From: Synechococcaceae bacterium WB4_1_0192
Lineage (GTDB): Bacteria; Cyanobacteriota; Cyanobacteriia; PCC-6307; Cyanobiaceae
NCBI GenBank assembly: GCA_009926195.1
Contig: RFPK01000019.1
Location: 1-15,690, forward strand
Direction of reading: 5' to 3'
DNA: 15,690 nucleotides
Shown: piece after piece, positions 7,298 to 15,139 of the stretch
How positions within the stretch are numbered: position 1 is the first letter of the stretch
Layout: every line of letters begins with the position of its first letter
Notes under the pieces: generated by a model
Told to the model about the DNA's origin: nothing
What the model saw: the letters and a program-made list of their open reading frames with translations, nothing else
The model's database searches: none
Translations under genes and position numbers: made by a program

Positions 7298-8251
7298 ATG
7301 TTCACGACAGAACTGTGCAGAAGGGGAGTGTCCATCAACCCCTCGTTTCATCCCGCCTCAATCAACCGTTATGTGAGGAATGGTTATGCGGGCAACCGTT
7401 ATGCGGGCCGGCTCATCGCCATGGCCAGCCTGCACGGCAAGGAGCTGATCTTGGCTCGGCCGCTCAAAAGTGGCCTGGGCCTGACCTTGCGGCATGCCAG
7501 CAGCGTCGACACCAACCGCTTCGGCAGTTTCGATGGGGAGCAGCCCCGGCACGATGACGCGCCGACGACCTGCCAGCACAAGGCAATGGCCGCCCTGGAG
7601 GCGTTGGATCTCGACCTGGGCATCGCCAGCGAGGGGTCGTTCGGGCCGCACCCGGCGGTGCCGATGCTGCCGGTGGGCCAGGAGTGGCTGACGTTTGTGG
7701 ATCGCCGCGATGGCCTGGTGATCCGCGAACAGCTGATCAGCCATCGCACCAACTACAGCTCCTGCCGCGGATCCGATCCTCAGGCCATCGCAGGCTGGCT
7801 TCGCCAGGTGGGTTTTCCCCGCCATGGGCTGATGGTGCGGCCACTCGAAGCTGAACCCGCAGGCCCGGGGGGCTGGCTGGCCAAGGGGGTGCATGATCCA
7901 CAGCAGCTGGCGACGCTGATCGCGGAGGCGGTACGCCGCTCACCGCTGCGGCAGGCCTGGCTGGAGACCGACATGCGCGCCCACTGCAACCCCACACGCC
8001 GGGTGGCGATCCGGCGGCTCGCGTTCCGGTTGGTGCGACGGGTGGCCAGCGCCTGTCCATCCTGCGGCGCCCCGGGCTGGGGCGTTGTGGGGACGATCGC
8101 CGGGCTGCCCTGTTCCGCCTGCGGCCTGGCAACAGCGCTGGTGCGCCTGGAGGTGATGGGTTGCAGCGTCTGCAGGTACCGCACAGAACGTCCGCGACGC
8201 GACCGGCGCGCAGCGGCTGATCCGATGCACTGCCCCTACTGCAACCCCTGA
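7298..8251 (+). CDS. DUF6671 family protein with two C-terminal zinc-ribbon Cys pairs sets
   Basis: This 317-residue protein of unknown function matches DUF6671 by recalled motifs: YAGR..MASLHGKE (35-49), ASEGSFGPHP (110-119), ETDMRAHCNPTR (223-234) and a cysteine-rich end with CPSC (253-256), CSAC (272-275), CSVC (289-292) and CPYC (312-315). Eight cysteines could bind two zinc ions. The Asp, His and Glu residues in the first blocks are conserved in the family, but no reaction is established. The N-terminus is odd: a 15-bp unit is repeated three times (7367-7411), giving RYVRN-GYAGN-RYAGR. The ATG at 7298 keeps the conserved YAGR; the next ATG, 7421, would cut it away. No Shine-Dalgarno is evident. 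The stop lies 2 bp from that of the convergent sigma gene. Confidence 0.85.
   Translation: MFTTELCRRGVSINPSFHPASINRYVRNGYAGNRYAGRLIAMASLHGKELILARPLKSGLGLTLRHASSVDTNRFGSFDGEQPRHDDAPTTCQHKAMAALEALDLDLGIASEGSFGPHPAVPMLPVGQEWLTFVDRRDGLVIREQLISHRTNYSSCRGSDPQAIAGWLRQVGFPRHGLMVRPLEAEPAGPGGWLAKGVHDPQQLATLIAEAVRRSPLRQAWLETDMRAHCNPTRRVAIRRLAFRLVRRVASACPSCGAPGWGVVGTIAGLPCSACGLATALVRLEVMGCSVCRYRTERPRRDRRAAADPMHCPYCNP
7367..7411 (+). repeat. 15-bp in-frame tandem repeat (three copies) in the DUF6671 gene
   Basis: Three adjacent 15-bp units share the core GTTATG at an exact 15-bp period (7368, 7383, 7398); the second and third also share GTTATGCGGGC. Translated, the five-residue units are RYVRN, GYAGN and RYAGR. 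Only the last is expected in the family, so the first two look like slippage duplications. Confidence 0.8.
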
Positions 8252-8253
8252 CT

Positions 8254-9225
8254 TCAGGCCGATAGGTAGTCGACCACCCGATGCGACCGCTCGCGCACGG
8301 CCGCCACGGCGCGCCGTTCAATGCCGCGGGCGGTGTCACGGGTGACACCCATGCTGCGGGCCACGGCACTGAGGGTCATCGGCGCTTCCTGGTTGATGCC
8401 ATAGCGCAGCCGCAGCAGTTCGGCCTCCTGGCTGGGTAGATCCTCCAGCAGGCGCTCGAGATCATGGCCGAGCAGGTGGGTGGTGAGCTGCTCAACCGGC
8501 GCTGTGGCACCGCAGCTGATCCGCTCGATCAGGCTGCCATCACCCTCACTGCCCTGGCCGGCATCGAGGCTCACCGGCTGTTGAGCGCGGAACAGGGTCT
8601 CCTGGATATCCAGCGGCTTGAGGCCCGATTCCTCGGCCAGTTCGGCAATCACCGGCGCACGACCAAGACGCTGCCAGAGGGTCTGCTGCGCCTTGCGCAG
8701 CTTGCTGAGACTTTCGCCGACATGCACGGGTAGGCGGATCGTGCGGCTCTTATCGGCAATGGCGCGGGTGATGCCCTCGCGGATCCACCAGTAGGCGTAG
8801 GTGGAGAACTTATAGCCGCGGGTGGGATCGAAGCGCTCCACCGCCTTGATCAGGCCGAGGTTGCCCTCCTGGATCATGTCCTCAAGCTCCAGCTGGCGGC
8901 TGGCGTACTTGCGTGCGATCGTGACCACCAGGCGCAGGTTGGCGGCCACCATCCGCTCCTTGGCTCGCAGGCCGATACGACGTCGGCGCCGCAGCTGTTC
9001 CGGGCTGAGGCCGGCTTCTGCGGCCCAGGTCTCCAGGCTGGGGGGGCTCCCTCCGGCCCGCAGCGTCAGTTCTTCAGCAATCTCATCGAGGCGTCGCAGG
9101 GCCTGCACGGCCTTGCCGAGCGTGATCTCCTCCTCATGGCTGAGCAGGGGAATCCGGCCAATGGCGCGCAGGTGCTGGCTGAGGGCGTCGCAGCTGCTGC
9201 GGGTGAGCGTCTGTGGCGCAGGCAT
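8254..9225 (-). CDS. RNA polymerase sigma factor, sigma-70 family group 2 (RpoD-like)
   Basis: This 323-residue sigma factor directs RNA polymerase to alternative promoters. Region 1.2 (about 13-45), region 2 (about 88-158, with NLRLVVTIARKY, DMIQEGNLGLIKAVERFDP and GYKFSTYAYWWIREGITRAI), region 3 (about 165-235) and region 4 with its helix-turn-helix (about 255-318, LSAVARSMGVTRDTARGIERRAVAAVRE) are all present. There is no long region 1.1, so it is a non-essential group 2 factor of the SigB/SigC/SigD/SigE type common in cyanobacteria rather than the housekeeping SigA. I cannot assign the exact subgroup. Region 4 is slightly less canonical than in SigA. It stands alone, convergent with the DUF6671 gene with only 2 bp between stops and no terminator between. 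The start is ATG 9225 and no promoter is clear. Confidence 0.93.
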   Translation of the reverse strand: MPAPQTLTRSSCDALSQHLRAIGRIPLLSHEEEITLGKAVQALRRLDEIAEELTLRAGGSPPSLETWAAEAGLSPEQLRRRRRIGLRAKERMVAANLRLVVTIARKYASRQLELEDMIQEGNLGLIKAVERFDPTRGYKFSTYAYWWIREGITRAIADKSRTIRLPVHVGESLSKLRKAQQTLWQRLGRAPVIAELAEESGLKPLDIQETLFRAQQPVSLDAGQGSEGDGSLIERISCGATAPVEQLTTHLLGHDLERLLEDLPSQEAELLRLRYGINQEAPMTLSAVARSMGVTRDTARGIERRAVAAVRERSHRVVDYLSA

Positions 9226-9687
9226 GGCTGTCTGGAGAGTCCCGGAATTGGGTTCGCGAGACCTTACTGATCACAGCGAGCTGTTGGGTGGCGGAGGAAT
9301 GCGCCGAATCCGCATGCAGAGGGGACCGCCGGATTGACCACCAACCGCAATCACCCAGGTCACCGGATTCACTGCTAAGCGCAGGGCGAACCCCACGGCA
9401 ATCGGCCAGCCCTGTTCAGCACTGGCTTGCTGATCCTGAGATGTGTTCACAACAACATCCACCACCAGACCGCCCGACAGGCCGTCGGACTCGCGGGCGG
9501 CATCGGCGCAGACCCCCCATGGGTTCAGGCAACACAACAATTCCTGAGCGGGTTGATCAGGCCTGCTGATCACTCCAGAACCCAGGTTGCGGGCCGGAGC
9601 GGAGCCCTAGAGGATCTCGATGCAGCGGACCCAAACGAGGGCTTGGCTCCCCAGAATGCGCCGGTTTATACGACCGCCTCATCCGGC
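9226..9687. other. 462-bp intergenic region between divergent sigma and exchanger genes
   Basis: No gene can be supported here. The region should hold the promoter of the sigma gene (minus) and of the exchanger (plus). It contains a perfect 7-bp inverted repeat, TGATCAG (9554-9560) and CTGATCA (9566-9572), with a 5-nt gap. A 100-residue minus-strand frame (9271-9573) has no recognisable motif. The upstream extension of the exchanger frame back to 9427 lacks membrane character and is probably not translated. Confidence 0.6.
9643..9672 (+). promoter_or_regulatory. Candidate sigma-70 promoter of the exchanger operon
   Basis: TTGGCT (9643-9648) is a fair -35 box. It is followed after 16 or 18 bp by TTTATA or TATACG (9665-9672) as the -10. 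Transcription would begin near 9679, leaving a leader of only about 10 nt before the ATG at 9688, which supports that start over the longer frame. Confidence 0.45.
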
Positions 9688-10653
9688 ATGACCTTCGCCT
9701 TGAATGCCCTGGAGATCCTGGTGGGGATCCTGCTGCTGTTCGGCGGCGGTGAGCTGTTCGTGGCGGGCTCCGTGGCCCTGTCGCTGCTGCTGGGTATCCC
9801 CCAGATCGTGATCGGCCTGACGGTGGTGTCGATGGGCACCAGCGCGCCGGAGCTGTTCGTGAGCCTGCTCTCGACGATCCAGGGAGGCAGCGGCGGCGAT
9901 GCCATCGCCGTGAGCAACGTGGTGGGCTCCAACATCTTCAATGTGCTGATCGTGCTCGGCGCCAGCGCGGCGGTGATGCCGCTGCGGGTCAAGAGCCGCC
10001 TGGTGCGCCGCGATGTGCCGCTGCTGCTGGGGGTGTCGATGGCCACCTGGGGCATGGCCTCCGGCGGGCGCCTCACCTGGGTGGCGGGTCTGGCTCTGCT
10101 CACCGGGACCGTGATCAACCTGCTCTGGGAGATCCGCTCGGCCAGGGAGGAACCGGCCGAGGCCGCTGAGGAGCTGGAGGCCGATGGTGCTTCACCGGCT
10201 CCCCAGGCCCTGATCAAGCTGGCGGCCGGCCTGGGTCTGCTGGTGTGGGGCTCGCAGCTGCTGGTGAAGGGAGCCATCGCCGCCGCCGCCGGGCTGGGGG
10301 TGAGCCAGACGGTGATCGGCCTGACGATCGTGGCGGCCGGCACCTCCATGCCGGAACTGGTGACATCCCTGGTGGCGGCCTACCGCGGCAAGGCCCCGAT
10401 CATGGTGGCCACCACCCTGGCCTGCCTGCCGATCTTCTGGACCGGCGGGGTGATCACGCGCCTGGAGGGCTGGATCCTGATGGGGCTCTATGGCCTCTAT
10501 GTGGTGGAGCAGATCCTCACCAACACGGCACCGGGCGCCACTGATGAGTTCCGCCTGGTGGTGCTGGTGGGTGTGCTGCCGCTCCTGCTGGTGTTCTTCA
10601 CCTGGGGGGCTCTGCAATGGCAGCGGCGGCGCCAGCAGCTGCCCGCTGGGTGA
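9688..10653 (+). CDS. CaCA-family Na+/Ca2+ exchanger with a deleted second alpha repeat
   Basis: This 321-residue membrane protein belongs to the CaCA (YrbG/NCX-like) exchangers, which swap Na+ or H+ for Ca2+. The first alpha repeat is complete: GTSAPELFVSLLS and, 21 residues on, SNVVGSNIFN. The second opens normally with GTSMPELVTSLVAAYRGKA but goes straight to PIMVATTLACLPIFWTGGVITRLEG, without the second GNVVGSN(I/L)xN segment and the helix after it. About 35-45 residues are missing in frame. Because the alpha-2 block forms half of the ion site, the protein may not transport normally. The length is short against about 360 for relatives. ATG 9688 begins the first membrane helix and follows a good promoter; the frame is open back to 9427. 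It leads a probable operon with the ZIP gene. Confidence 0.88.
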   Translation: MTFALNALEILVGILLLFGGGELFVAGSVALSLLLGIPQIVIGLTVVSMGTSAPELFVSLLSTIQGGSGGDAIAVSNVVGSNIFNVLIVLGASAAVMPLRVKSRLVRRDVPLLLGVSMATWGMASGGRLTWVAGLALLTGTVINLLWEIRSAREEPAEAAEELEADGASPAPQALIKLAAGLGLLVWGSQLLVKGAIAAAAGLGVSQTVIGLTIVAAGTSMPELVTSLVAAYRGKAPIMVATTLACLPIFWTGGVITRLEGWILMGLYGLYVVEQILTNTAPGATDEFRLVVLVGVLPLLLVFFTWGALQWQRRRQQLPAG

Positions 10654-10719
10654 TGATCAGGCCCACCCCCTGAACGCCCCCTTCCCTTGCTGGCACCTCT
10701 GGCTCTCGATCGCAGTGCC

Positions 10720-11514
10720 ATGGCCCTGGGGCTCACCCTGCTGGCGGGTCTGTCCACGGGGATCGGCAGCCTGATCGGCCTGGGTTCGAATCCGAACAGT
10801 CGGCGGTTTCTCACCCAGTCGCTGGGGTTCTCCGCCGGAGCGATGGTGTACGTCTCCCTGGTGGAGATCCTGCCGAAGGCGCGCCTGGTGCTGCAACCCC
10901 TGCTGGGAATGCGGCTGGGTTACGCCGCGGCGGTGCTGGCCTTCTTCGTCGGCATCGCCGCCATGGCACTGATTGACCGCTGGTTACCGGTGCATGACGC
11001 CACCGGTGCCCTGCAACAACTTCATCCAGGGGCTGAAGCCGCCAGGGATCCGGCCCGCCGCCGCCGCCTGCTGCGCATGGGTCTGTTCTCAGCCATGGCG
11101 ATCGGCATCCACAACTTTCCGGAAGGGCTAGCCACCTTTCTCGGTGCGCTGACCAATCCACAGCTGGGGGTGAGCATCGCCGTGGCCATCGGCATCCACA
11201 ACATTCCGGAGGGCTTGGCGGTGTCGGCGCCGGTCTATTTCGCCACCGGCAGCCGCCGCATCGCCTTCTGGGTGTCCTTTCTGTCCGGCCTGGCCGAACC
11301 GATCGGCGGCCTGGTGGGATTCGTGCTGTTTCGATCGCTGCCCAATCCGATCGGCTTCGGCCTGGTGTTCGCCGCCCTGGCTGGGGTGATGGTCTACGTC
11401 TCGCTGGATGAACTGCTGCCCGCCGCCCGCGACTACGGCGACCAGGAGCTCACGATCATCAGCCTGATGGCCGGCATGGCCGTGATGGCGATCAGCCTGG
11501 TGCTGCTGGCCTGA
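10720..11514 (+). CDS. ZIP-family divalent metal transporter (ZupT-like)
   Basis: This 264-residue inner-membrane protein imports Zn2+ and possibly Fe2+, Mn2+ or Co2+. The two signature metal-binding motifs are present: HNFPEGLATF (from about residue 131) and HNIPEGLAVS (from about residue 160), each with its His and Glu. Eight hydrophobic helices can be drawn, with an Arg-rich and His-containing cytoplasmic loop at about residues 91-118 between helices 3 and 4, as usual for ZIPs. The arrangement and length fit ZupT. I chose ATG 10720 because the first helix starts right after it; an in-frame TTG at 10687 would add 11 residues. It lies 66 bp after the exchanger gene and 7-55 bp before the zinc-ribbon gene, so an operon is likely. 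Confidence 0.92.
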   Translation: MALGLTLLAGLSTGIGSLIGLGSNPNSRRFLTQSLGFSAGAMVYVSLVEILPKARLVLQPLLGMRLGYAAAVLAFFVGIAAMALIDRWLPVHDATGALQQLHPGAEAARDPARRRRLLRMGLFSAMAIGIHNFPEGLATFLGALTNPQLGVSIAVAIGIHNIPEGLAVSAPVYFATGSRRIAFWVSFLSGLAEPIGGLVGFVLFRSLPNPIGFGLVFAALAGVMVYVSLDELLPAARDYGDQELTIISLMAGMAVMAISLVLLA

Positions 11515-11569
11515 GCGTGGAGTGGCGATCCGACTTGCGGTTCAGTCCAACCTGGACAGTGAACAGGGC

Positions 11570-11977
11570 ATGGAGGTCGCCAGTGTCGAAGGAATTGCCT
11601 CCGATGCCATGGGCTGCCCCCACTGCGGCACACGCCTGCTGCACAAGCAGCAAAAACGATTGATGTGCTGCGGTTGTGGACAGGCACGCCTGGATCTTGA
11701 CGCCGAGGCTCCGCTGAAGGGGCTGCGACGCCATGGCCCCCTGCTACTGGCAGGGCTGCTGGTCCTGCCCCTGCCACTGGGCCTGGCAGTGCTCGATGGC
11801 GTTCGCCTCACTGGCGGTGAAGTCAGTGGTAGTCCTGTCAGTGGCCGTGAGGTCAGTGACCATCCGATCAGTGGCCATCAGAGCCACGGCGCGCAGACCA
11901 GCAGCGCCCACCCGTCGTCAGCCTCCCCTGCTGAGACGGCGGTGTCGACCCTGCCCAGGCTTCATCAGGAGCCCTGA
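11570..11977 (+). CDS. Zinc-ribbon one-span membrane protein (first paralogue)
   Basis: This small protein of unknown function has a zinc ribbon, CPHCG...CCGCG, near its N-terminus, then a basic linker (LKGLRRHGP), one hydrophobic helix (about 20 residues, LLLAGLLVLPLPLGLAVL) and a polar Ser/His/Pro-rich tail. The tail begins with five copies of a five-residue unit of the type [VIL][ST]Gxx, encoded by a 15-bp tandem repeat at 11807-11881. The same architecture recurs in the next gene, which points to tandem duplication. The start is not certain: GTG 11522 would add 16 residues; ATG 11609 directly before the ribbon is also possible. ATG 11570 has a CAGG upstream. It follows the ZIP gene closely, so a role in metal handling is an inference. 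Confidence 0.7.
   Translation: MEVASVEGIASDAMGCPHCGTRLLHKQQKRLMCCGCGQARLDLDAEAPLKGLRRHGPLLLAGLLVLPLPLGLAVLDGVRLTGGEVSGSPVSGREVSDHPISGHQSHGAQTSSAHPSSASPAETAVSTLPRLHQEP
11807..11881 (+). repeat. 15-bp in-frame tandem repeat (five copies) in the zinc-ribbon gene
   Basis: Five adjacent 15-bp units with the core (G/A/C)TCA(G/C)TGG or TGA encode LTGGE, VSGSP, VSGRE, VSDHP and ISGHQ. The copies have diverged but keep an exact 15-bp period and the reading frame. The His residues in the last two copies could add metal-binding capacity; this is inference. Confidence 0.85.
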
Positions 11978-12023
11978 GGGCGAACGGATCTGACAGGGAA
12001 GCCAGAGGCTGTCAGTCTGTTCG

Positions 12024-12377
12024 TTGCATGGCTTTGAGCGGTTCTTGGCCTGTCCTGCCTGTGGTGCCCGCCTGGTGACCAAAACCGACGATCGGCCGCC
12101 GCGCCTGATCTGCGCGGCCTGCGGCAAACAGCTACCCCAGAGCAACATGCCGCCGCTGCTCGCCGAGCTGGATCGGCACGCCCCTGGTGTGCTTGTGCTG
12201 GCGCTGCTGGTGACGATGCCACTGGTGCTGCTGGCGCTCACCCCCTGGCTGGAACATCGGCCTCAGGGTCGCAGCGTGCCGGCGGCGCAGCGGCACGGGG
12301 TGGGGCACTCCCGCTGGGATCCCCGCACCGGCATCGTGGGACGCCAGATGCGGGGCAACAGGTACGGGAAGCCTTAG
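12024..12377 (+). CDS. Zinc-ribbon one-span membrane protein (second paralogue)
   Basis: This protein of about 117 residues repeats the plan of the previous gene: ribbon CPACGARL...CAACGKQL (cysteines at about 10, 13, 30, 33), a linker ending in LDRHAPG, a hydrophobic helix (about 55-73, VLVLALLVTMPLVLLALTP) and a basic tail rich in Arg, His and Gln. The shared C-P-x-C-G-x-R-L and R-H-x-P-x-x-L blocks show it is a paralogue. The start is doubtful: no in-frame ATG precedes the ribbon, and the candidates are TTG 12024, CTG 12009 and TTG 12045. Its stop (12375-12377) overlaps the convergent ATPase stop (12374-12376). It sits at the end of the cation-transport operon. Function unknown. Confidence 0.65.
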   Translation: MHGFERFLACPACGARLVTKTDDRPPRLICAACGKQLPQSNMPPLLAELDRHAPGVLVLALLVTMPLVLLALTPWLEHRPQGRSVPAAQRHGVGHSRWDPRTGIVGRQMRGNRYGKP

Positions 12378-15139
12378 GCATCAGCGCTGGCGCTGCGGCG
12401 CCACAGCCGCCAGATCTTCTCCAGTTCCAGGTAGAGGAACAGCAGCAGGCTGAAACCAAGGCAGATCAGCAGATCCTGGCCGCTGAGGGGCTGGGTGCCG
12501 AAGAACTTCGCCAAGGCCGGCACGTAGAGCAGCAAGAGCTGCAGTCCGGAGGTGAGCAGCACCGCCCAGAGCAGCCAGGGGTTGGAGAAGGGTGCCACCT
12601 GTACCAGGGGCAGATCGCTGCGGGCCGAGAGGGCATGGCCCATCTGCGCCAGACAGAGCGTGGTGAACACCATCGTCTTCCAATGGTCGTGACTGTGTTG
12701 ATCGGCATACAACATCAAGGCGATCACGATCAGGGCGAACACCACACCGATCCGCACGATGTAACGGCCGATGCCACGAGCGAAGATCGATTCGCCGGGC
12801 TCCGCAGGCGCGCGCTCCATCAGGCCCTTCTCTCCGGGTTCGAGCGCCAGGGCCAGGGCCGGCACCCCATCGGTGACCAGATTCATCCACAGAATCTGCA
12901 GCGGCGTCATCGGCACACCCACCAGGCCGAGCAGGGGCGCCGAGGCGATCGTGATCAGCTCGCCGACGTTGCTGCCGAGGATGTACTTCACGAAGCGTCG
13001 AATATTGGAGTACACCAGCCGGCCTTCCTCCACGGCATTGACGATCGTGGCGAAGTTGTCGTCGAGCAGCACCATGTCGGCCGCCTCCTTGCTGACCTCG
13101 GTGCCGGTGATGCCCATGGCCACGCCGATATGGGCCTGCTTGAGGGCCGGGGCGTCGTTGACGCCGTCGCCGGTCATCGCCACCACCTGGCCATTGGCCT
13201 GCAGCGCCTTGACGATCCTCAGCTTCTGCTCGGGGGGCACGCGGGCATAAACGCTGCAGCGGGCCACCGCCTCCTTCAGGGCCGGCTCATCCATGGCCTC
13301 GAGTTCACGGCCGAGGATCACCTCACCGCTCTCATCGGTGAGGCCGATGGCACTGCCGATCGCCCTGGCCGTGAGCGGATGGTCGCCGGTGATCATCACC
13401 GGCCGGATACCGGCCTGGCGGCAGGTGGCCACGGCGGCGGCCACCTCGGGCCGGGCCGGATCGAGCTGGGCCATCAGGCCGATCAACACCTGGCCATCCA
13501 GCTCCTGCTCGGGGCTGGGGTGATGCGGGGCGCAGGCGAAGGCCAGCACCCGCAGGCCGGAGGCCGCCAGCTGGCGGGCCTGCTCGAGCCACCACTGGCG
13601 CTGAGCCTCGCTGAGGGCCACCACGCCGGACGCATCGATCCAGCGGTCGCACAGGCCGATGATCACCTCGGGCGCACCCTTGCTGATCAGCAGACGGGTG
13701 GAGTTCCTGGCGGCCGGACCCAGGCTGGCCTGCAGCTCGGCGCGGGGATCATCGATCCACACGGCCATCAGCTGGCGCTCCGAGCTGAACGGGATCTCGG
13801 CAACGCGGCGAAAGTGGCTGCGCAACTCGAAGTCGTCGATGCCGGCCTTGGCCGCCACCACCGACAGGGCACCTTCGGTGGGATCACCGAGGATCTCCCA
13901 GCTGCCATCGGCGCCCTGTTTGAGTTCGGCATCACTGCAGAGCACACCGGCCTGCAGCAGCAGGGTGCGGGAGCCTTCTGCGCTGCCGGCACCGGCGCCA
14001 GCGGGGGACTGCAGGGCCAACGGGGAAAAGGTGCCTGTGGGGTCGTAGCCGGTGCCGCTGACCGCCAGCGCCTCGGTACCGACCCGCAGCTCCTGCACCA
14101 CCTGGCGGTTCTGGGTGAGGGTGCCGGTCTTGTCGGAGCAGATCACCGTCACCGAACCCAGGCCTTCCACCGCCGGCAGGCGGCGGATCAGGGCGGCGCG
14201 GCGGACCATGCGCTGGGTGCCGATCGCCAGGGTCACGGTGATCACCGCCGGCAGGCCCTCCGGCACGATCGCCACCGCCATCGACAGGGACACCTCCAGC
14301 AGGTTGAGCGGGTCCTGCCTGAGCAGCAGGCCCAGGGCCACCACCAGGGCCACCAGGCCCAGGGCACTGCCCACGAGCACCTTGGCCAGGCCATCGAGAC
14401 GCTCCTGCAGCGGTGTGCTCTCACCACCGGCGGTGTTGATCAACTCAGCGATCTGACCCAGCTCGGTGGCCATGCCGGTGGCGCTGACCACGGCCACGCC
14501 GCGGCCACGCACCACCTCGGTGCCCTGAAACAGGCAGTTCTGACGCTCCAGGACCGGCGTGCTCTCCTCGAGCACCAGATCGGCCTGCTTGAACACGGCT
14601 TCGGCTTCACCGGTGAGGGCGGCCTCTCGCACCCCCAGATCGGCCACCTCCAGCAGGCGGGCATCGGCGGGCACCCGATCGCCGGCCTCCAGGCGGATCA
14701 GATCACCGGGCACCAGCTGCTCACTGCTGAGGCGCTGCCACTGACCATCGCGGCGCACCTGCACCATCGGCTGGGCCATGTCGCGCAGGGCCAGCAACGC
14801 CTTCTGGGCCCGGCTCTCCTGCAGATACCCCAGCAGACCGTTGAGCACCACGATCACCAGGATGGCGATGGCGTCCTTGGGGAACTCCTGCTGGTGCAGC
14901 GATACGGCGCCGGAGACCGCCGCCACCGCCAGCAGCATGATCAGCATCACGTTGCTGAACTGATCCCAGAGGATCTCGAGGCTGCTGCGGCCGGCGGCGA
15001 GCTCCAGGCGGTTGAGCCCCTGGTCTGCCAGACGCCGCGCCGCATCAGCGGTACTGAGGCCCTCGCGGCTGGCCTCCAGGCTGGCCAGACAGACCTCCGG
15101 CGCCAGGGCGTGATAGCGGGGTGCGTCGGGGCGGGCCAA
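12374..15139 (-). CDS. P-type Ca2+-transporting ATPase (type IIA, PacL/SERCA-like)
   Basis: This large membrane pump exports Ca2+ (perhaps Mn2+) using ATP. It has the A-domain TGEA, the phosphorylation motif CSDKTGTLT, GDGVNDAP of the P domain and ten probable membrane helices. Residues matching the SERCA Ca2+ ligands are present in M4 (VPEGLP), M5 (GSNVGEL: Asn and Glu) and M6 (WMNLVTDG: Asn, Thr, Asp). In M8 the SERCA Glu908 position is Gln (CLAQMGHA). Relatives include cyanobacterial PacL and yeast Pmr1. The start is unclear: the frame runs back to ATG 15328, but that extension is not conserved in character and would reach within 30 bp of amt. TTG 15139 gives 921 residues beginning just before the conserved part. 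ATG 15191 has a good ribosome-binding site but is one base out of frame across a run of eight C. Confidence 0.92.
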   Translation of the reverse strand: MARPDAPRYHALAPEVCLASLEASREGLSTADAARRLADQGLNRLELAAGRSSLEILWDQFSNVMLIMLLAVAAVSGAVSLHQQEFPKDAIAILVIVVLNGLLGYLQESRAQKALLALRDMAQPMVQVRRDGQWQRLSSEQLVPGDLIRLEAGDRVPADARLLEVADLGVREAALTGEAEAVFKQADLVLEESTPVLERQNCLFQGTEVVRGRGVAVVSATGMATELGQIAELINTAGGESTPLQERLDGLAKVLVGSALGLVALVVALGLLLRQDPLNLLEVSLSMAVAIVPEGLPAVITVTLAIGTQRMVRRAALIRRLPAVEGLGSVTVICSDKTGTLTQNRQVVQELRVGTEALAVSGTGYDPTGTFSPLALQSPAGAGAGSAEGSRTLLLQAGVLCSDAELKQGADGSWEILGDPTEGALSVVAAKAGIDDFELRSHFRRVAEIPFSSERQLMAVWIDDPRAELQASLGPAARNSTRLLISKGAPEVIIGLCDRWIDASGVVALSEAQRQWWLEQARQLAASGLRVLAFACAPHHPSPEQELDGQVLIGLMAQLDPARPEVAAAVATCRQAGIRPVMITGDHPLTARAIGSAIGLTDESGEVILGRELEAMDEPALKEAVARCSVYARVPPEQKLRIVKALQANGQVVAMTGDGVNDAPALKQAHIGVAMGITGTEVSKEAADMVLLDDNFATIVNAVEEGRLVYSNIRRFVKYILGSNVGELITIASAPLLGLVGVPMTPLQILWMNLVTDGVPALALALEPGEKGLMERAPAEPGESIFARGIGRYIVRIGVVFALIVIALMLYADQHSHDHWKTMVFTTLCLAQMGHALSARSDLPLVQVAPFSNPWLLWAVLLTSGLQLLLLYVPALAKFFGTQPLSGQDLLICLGFSLLLFLYLELEKIWRLWRRSASADA

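Noticed and set aside
9271..9573. 100-residue minus-strand frame before the sigma gene
   Set aside because: There is no motif, no ribosome-binding site and no conserved character that I can see.
9427..9687. Upstream extension of the exchanger frame
   Set aside because: It is polar with no membrane segment, and a promoter lies at 9643-9672 inside it.
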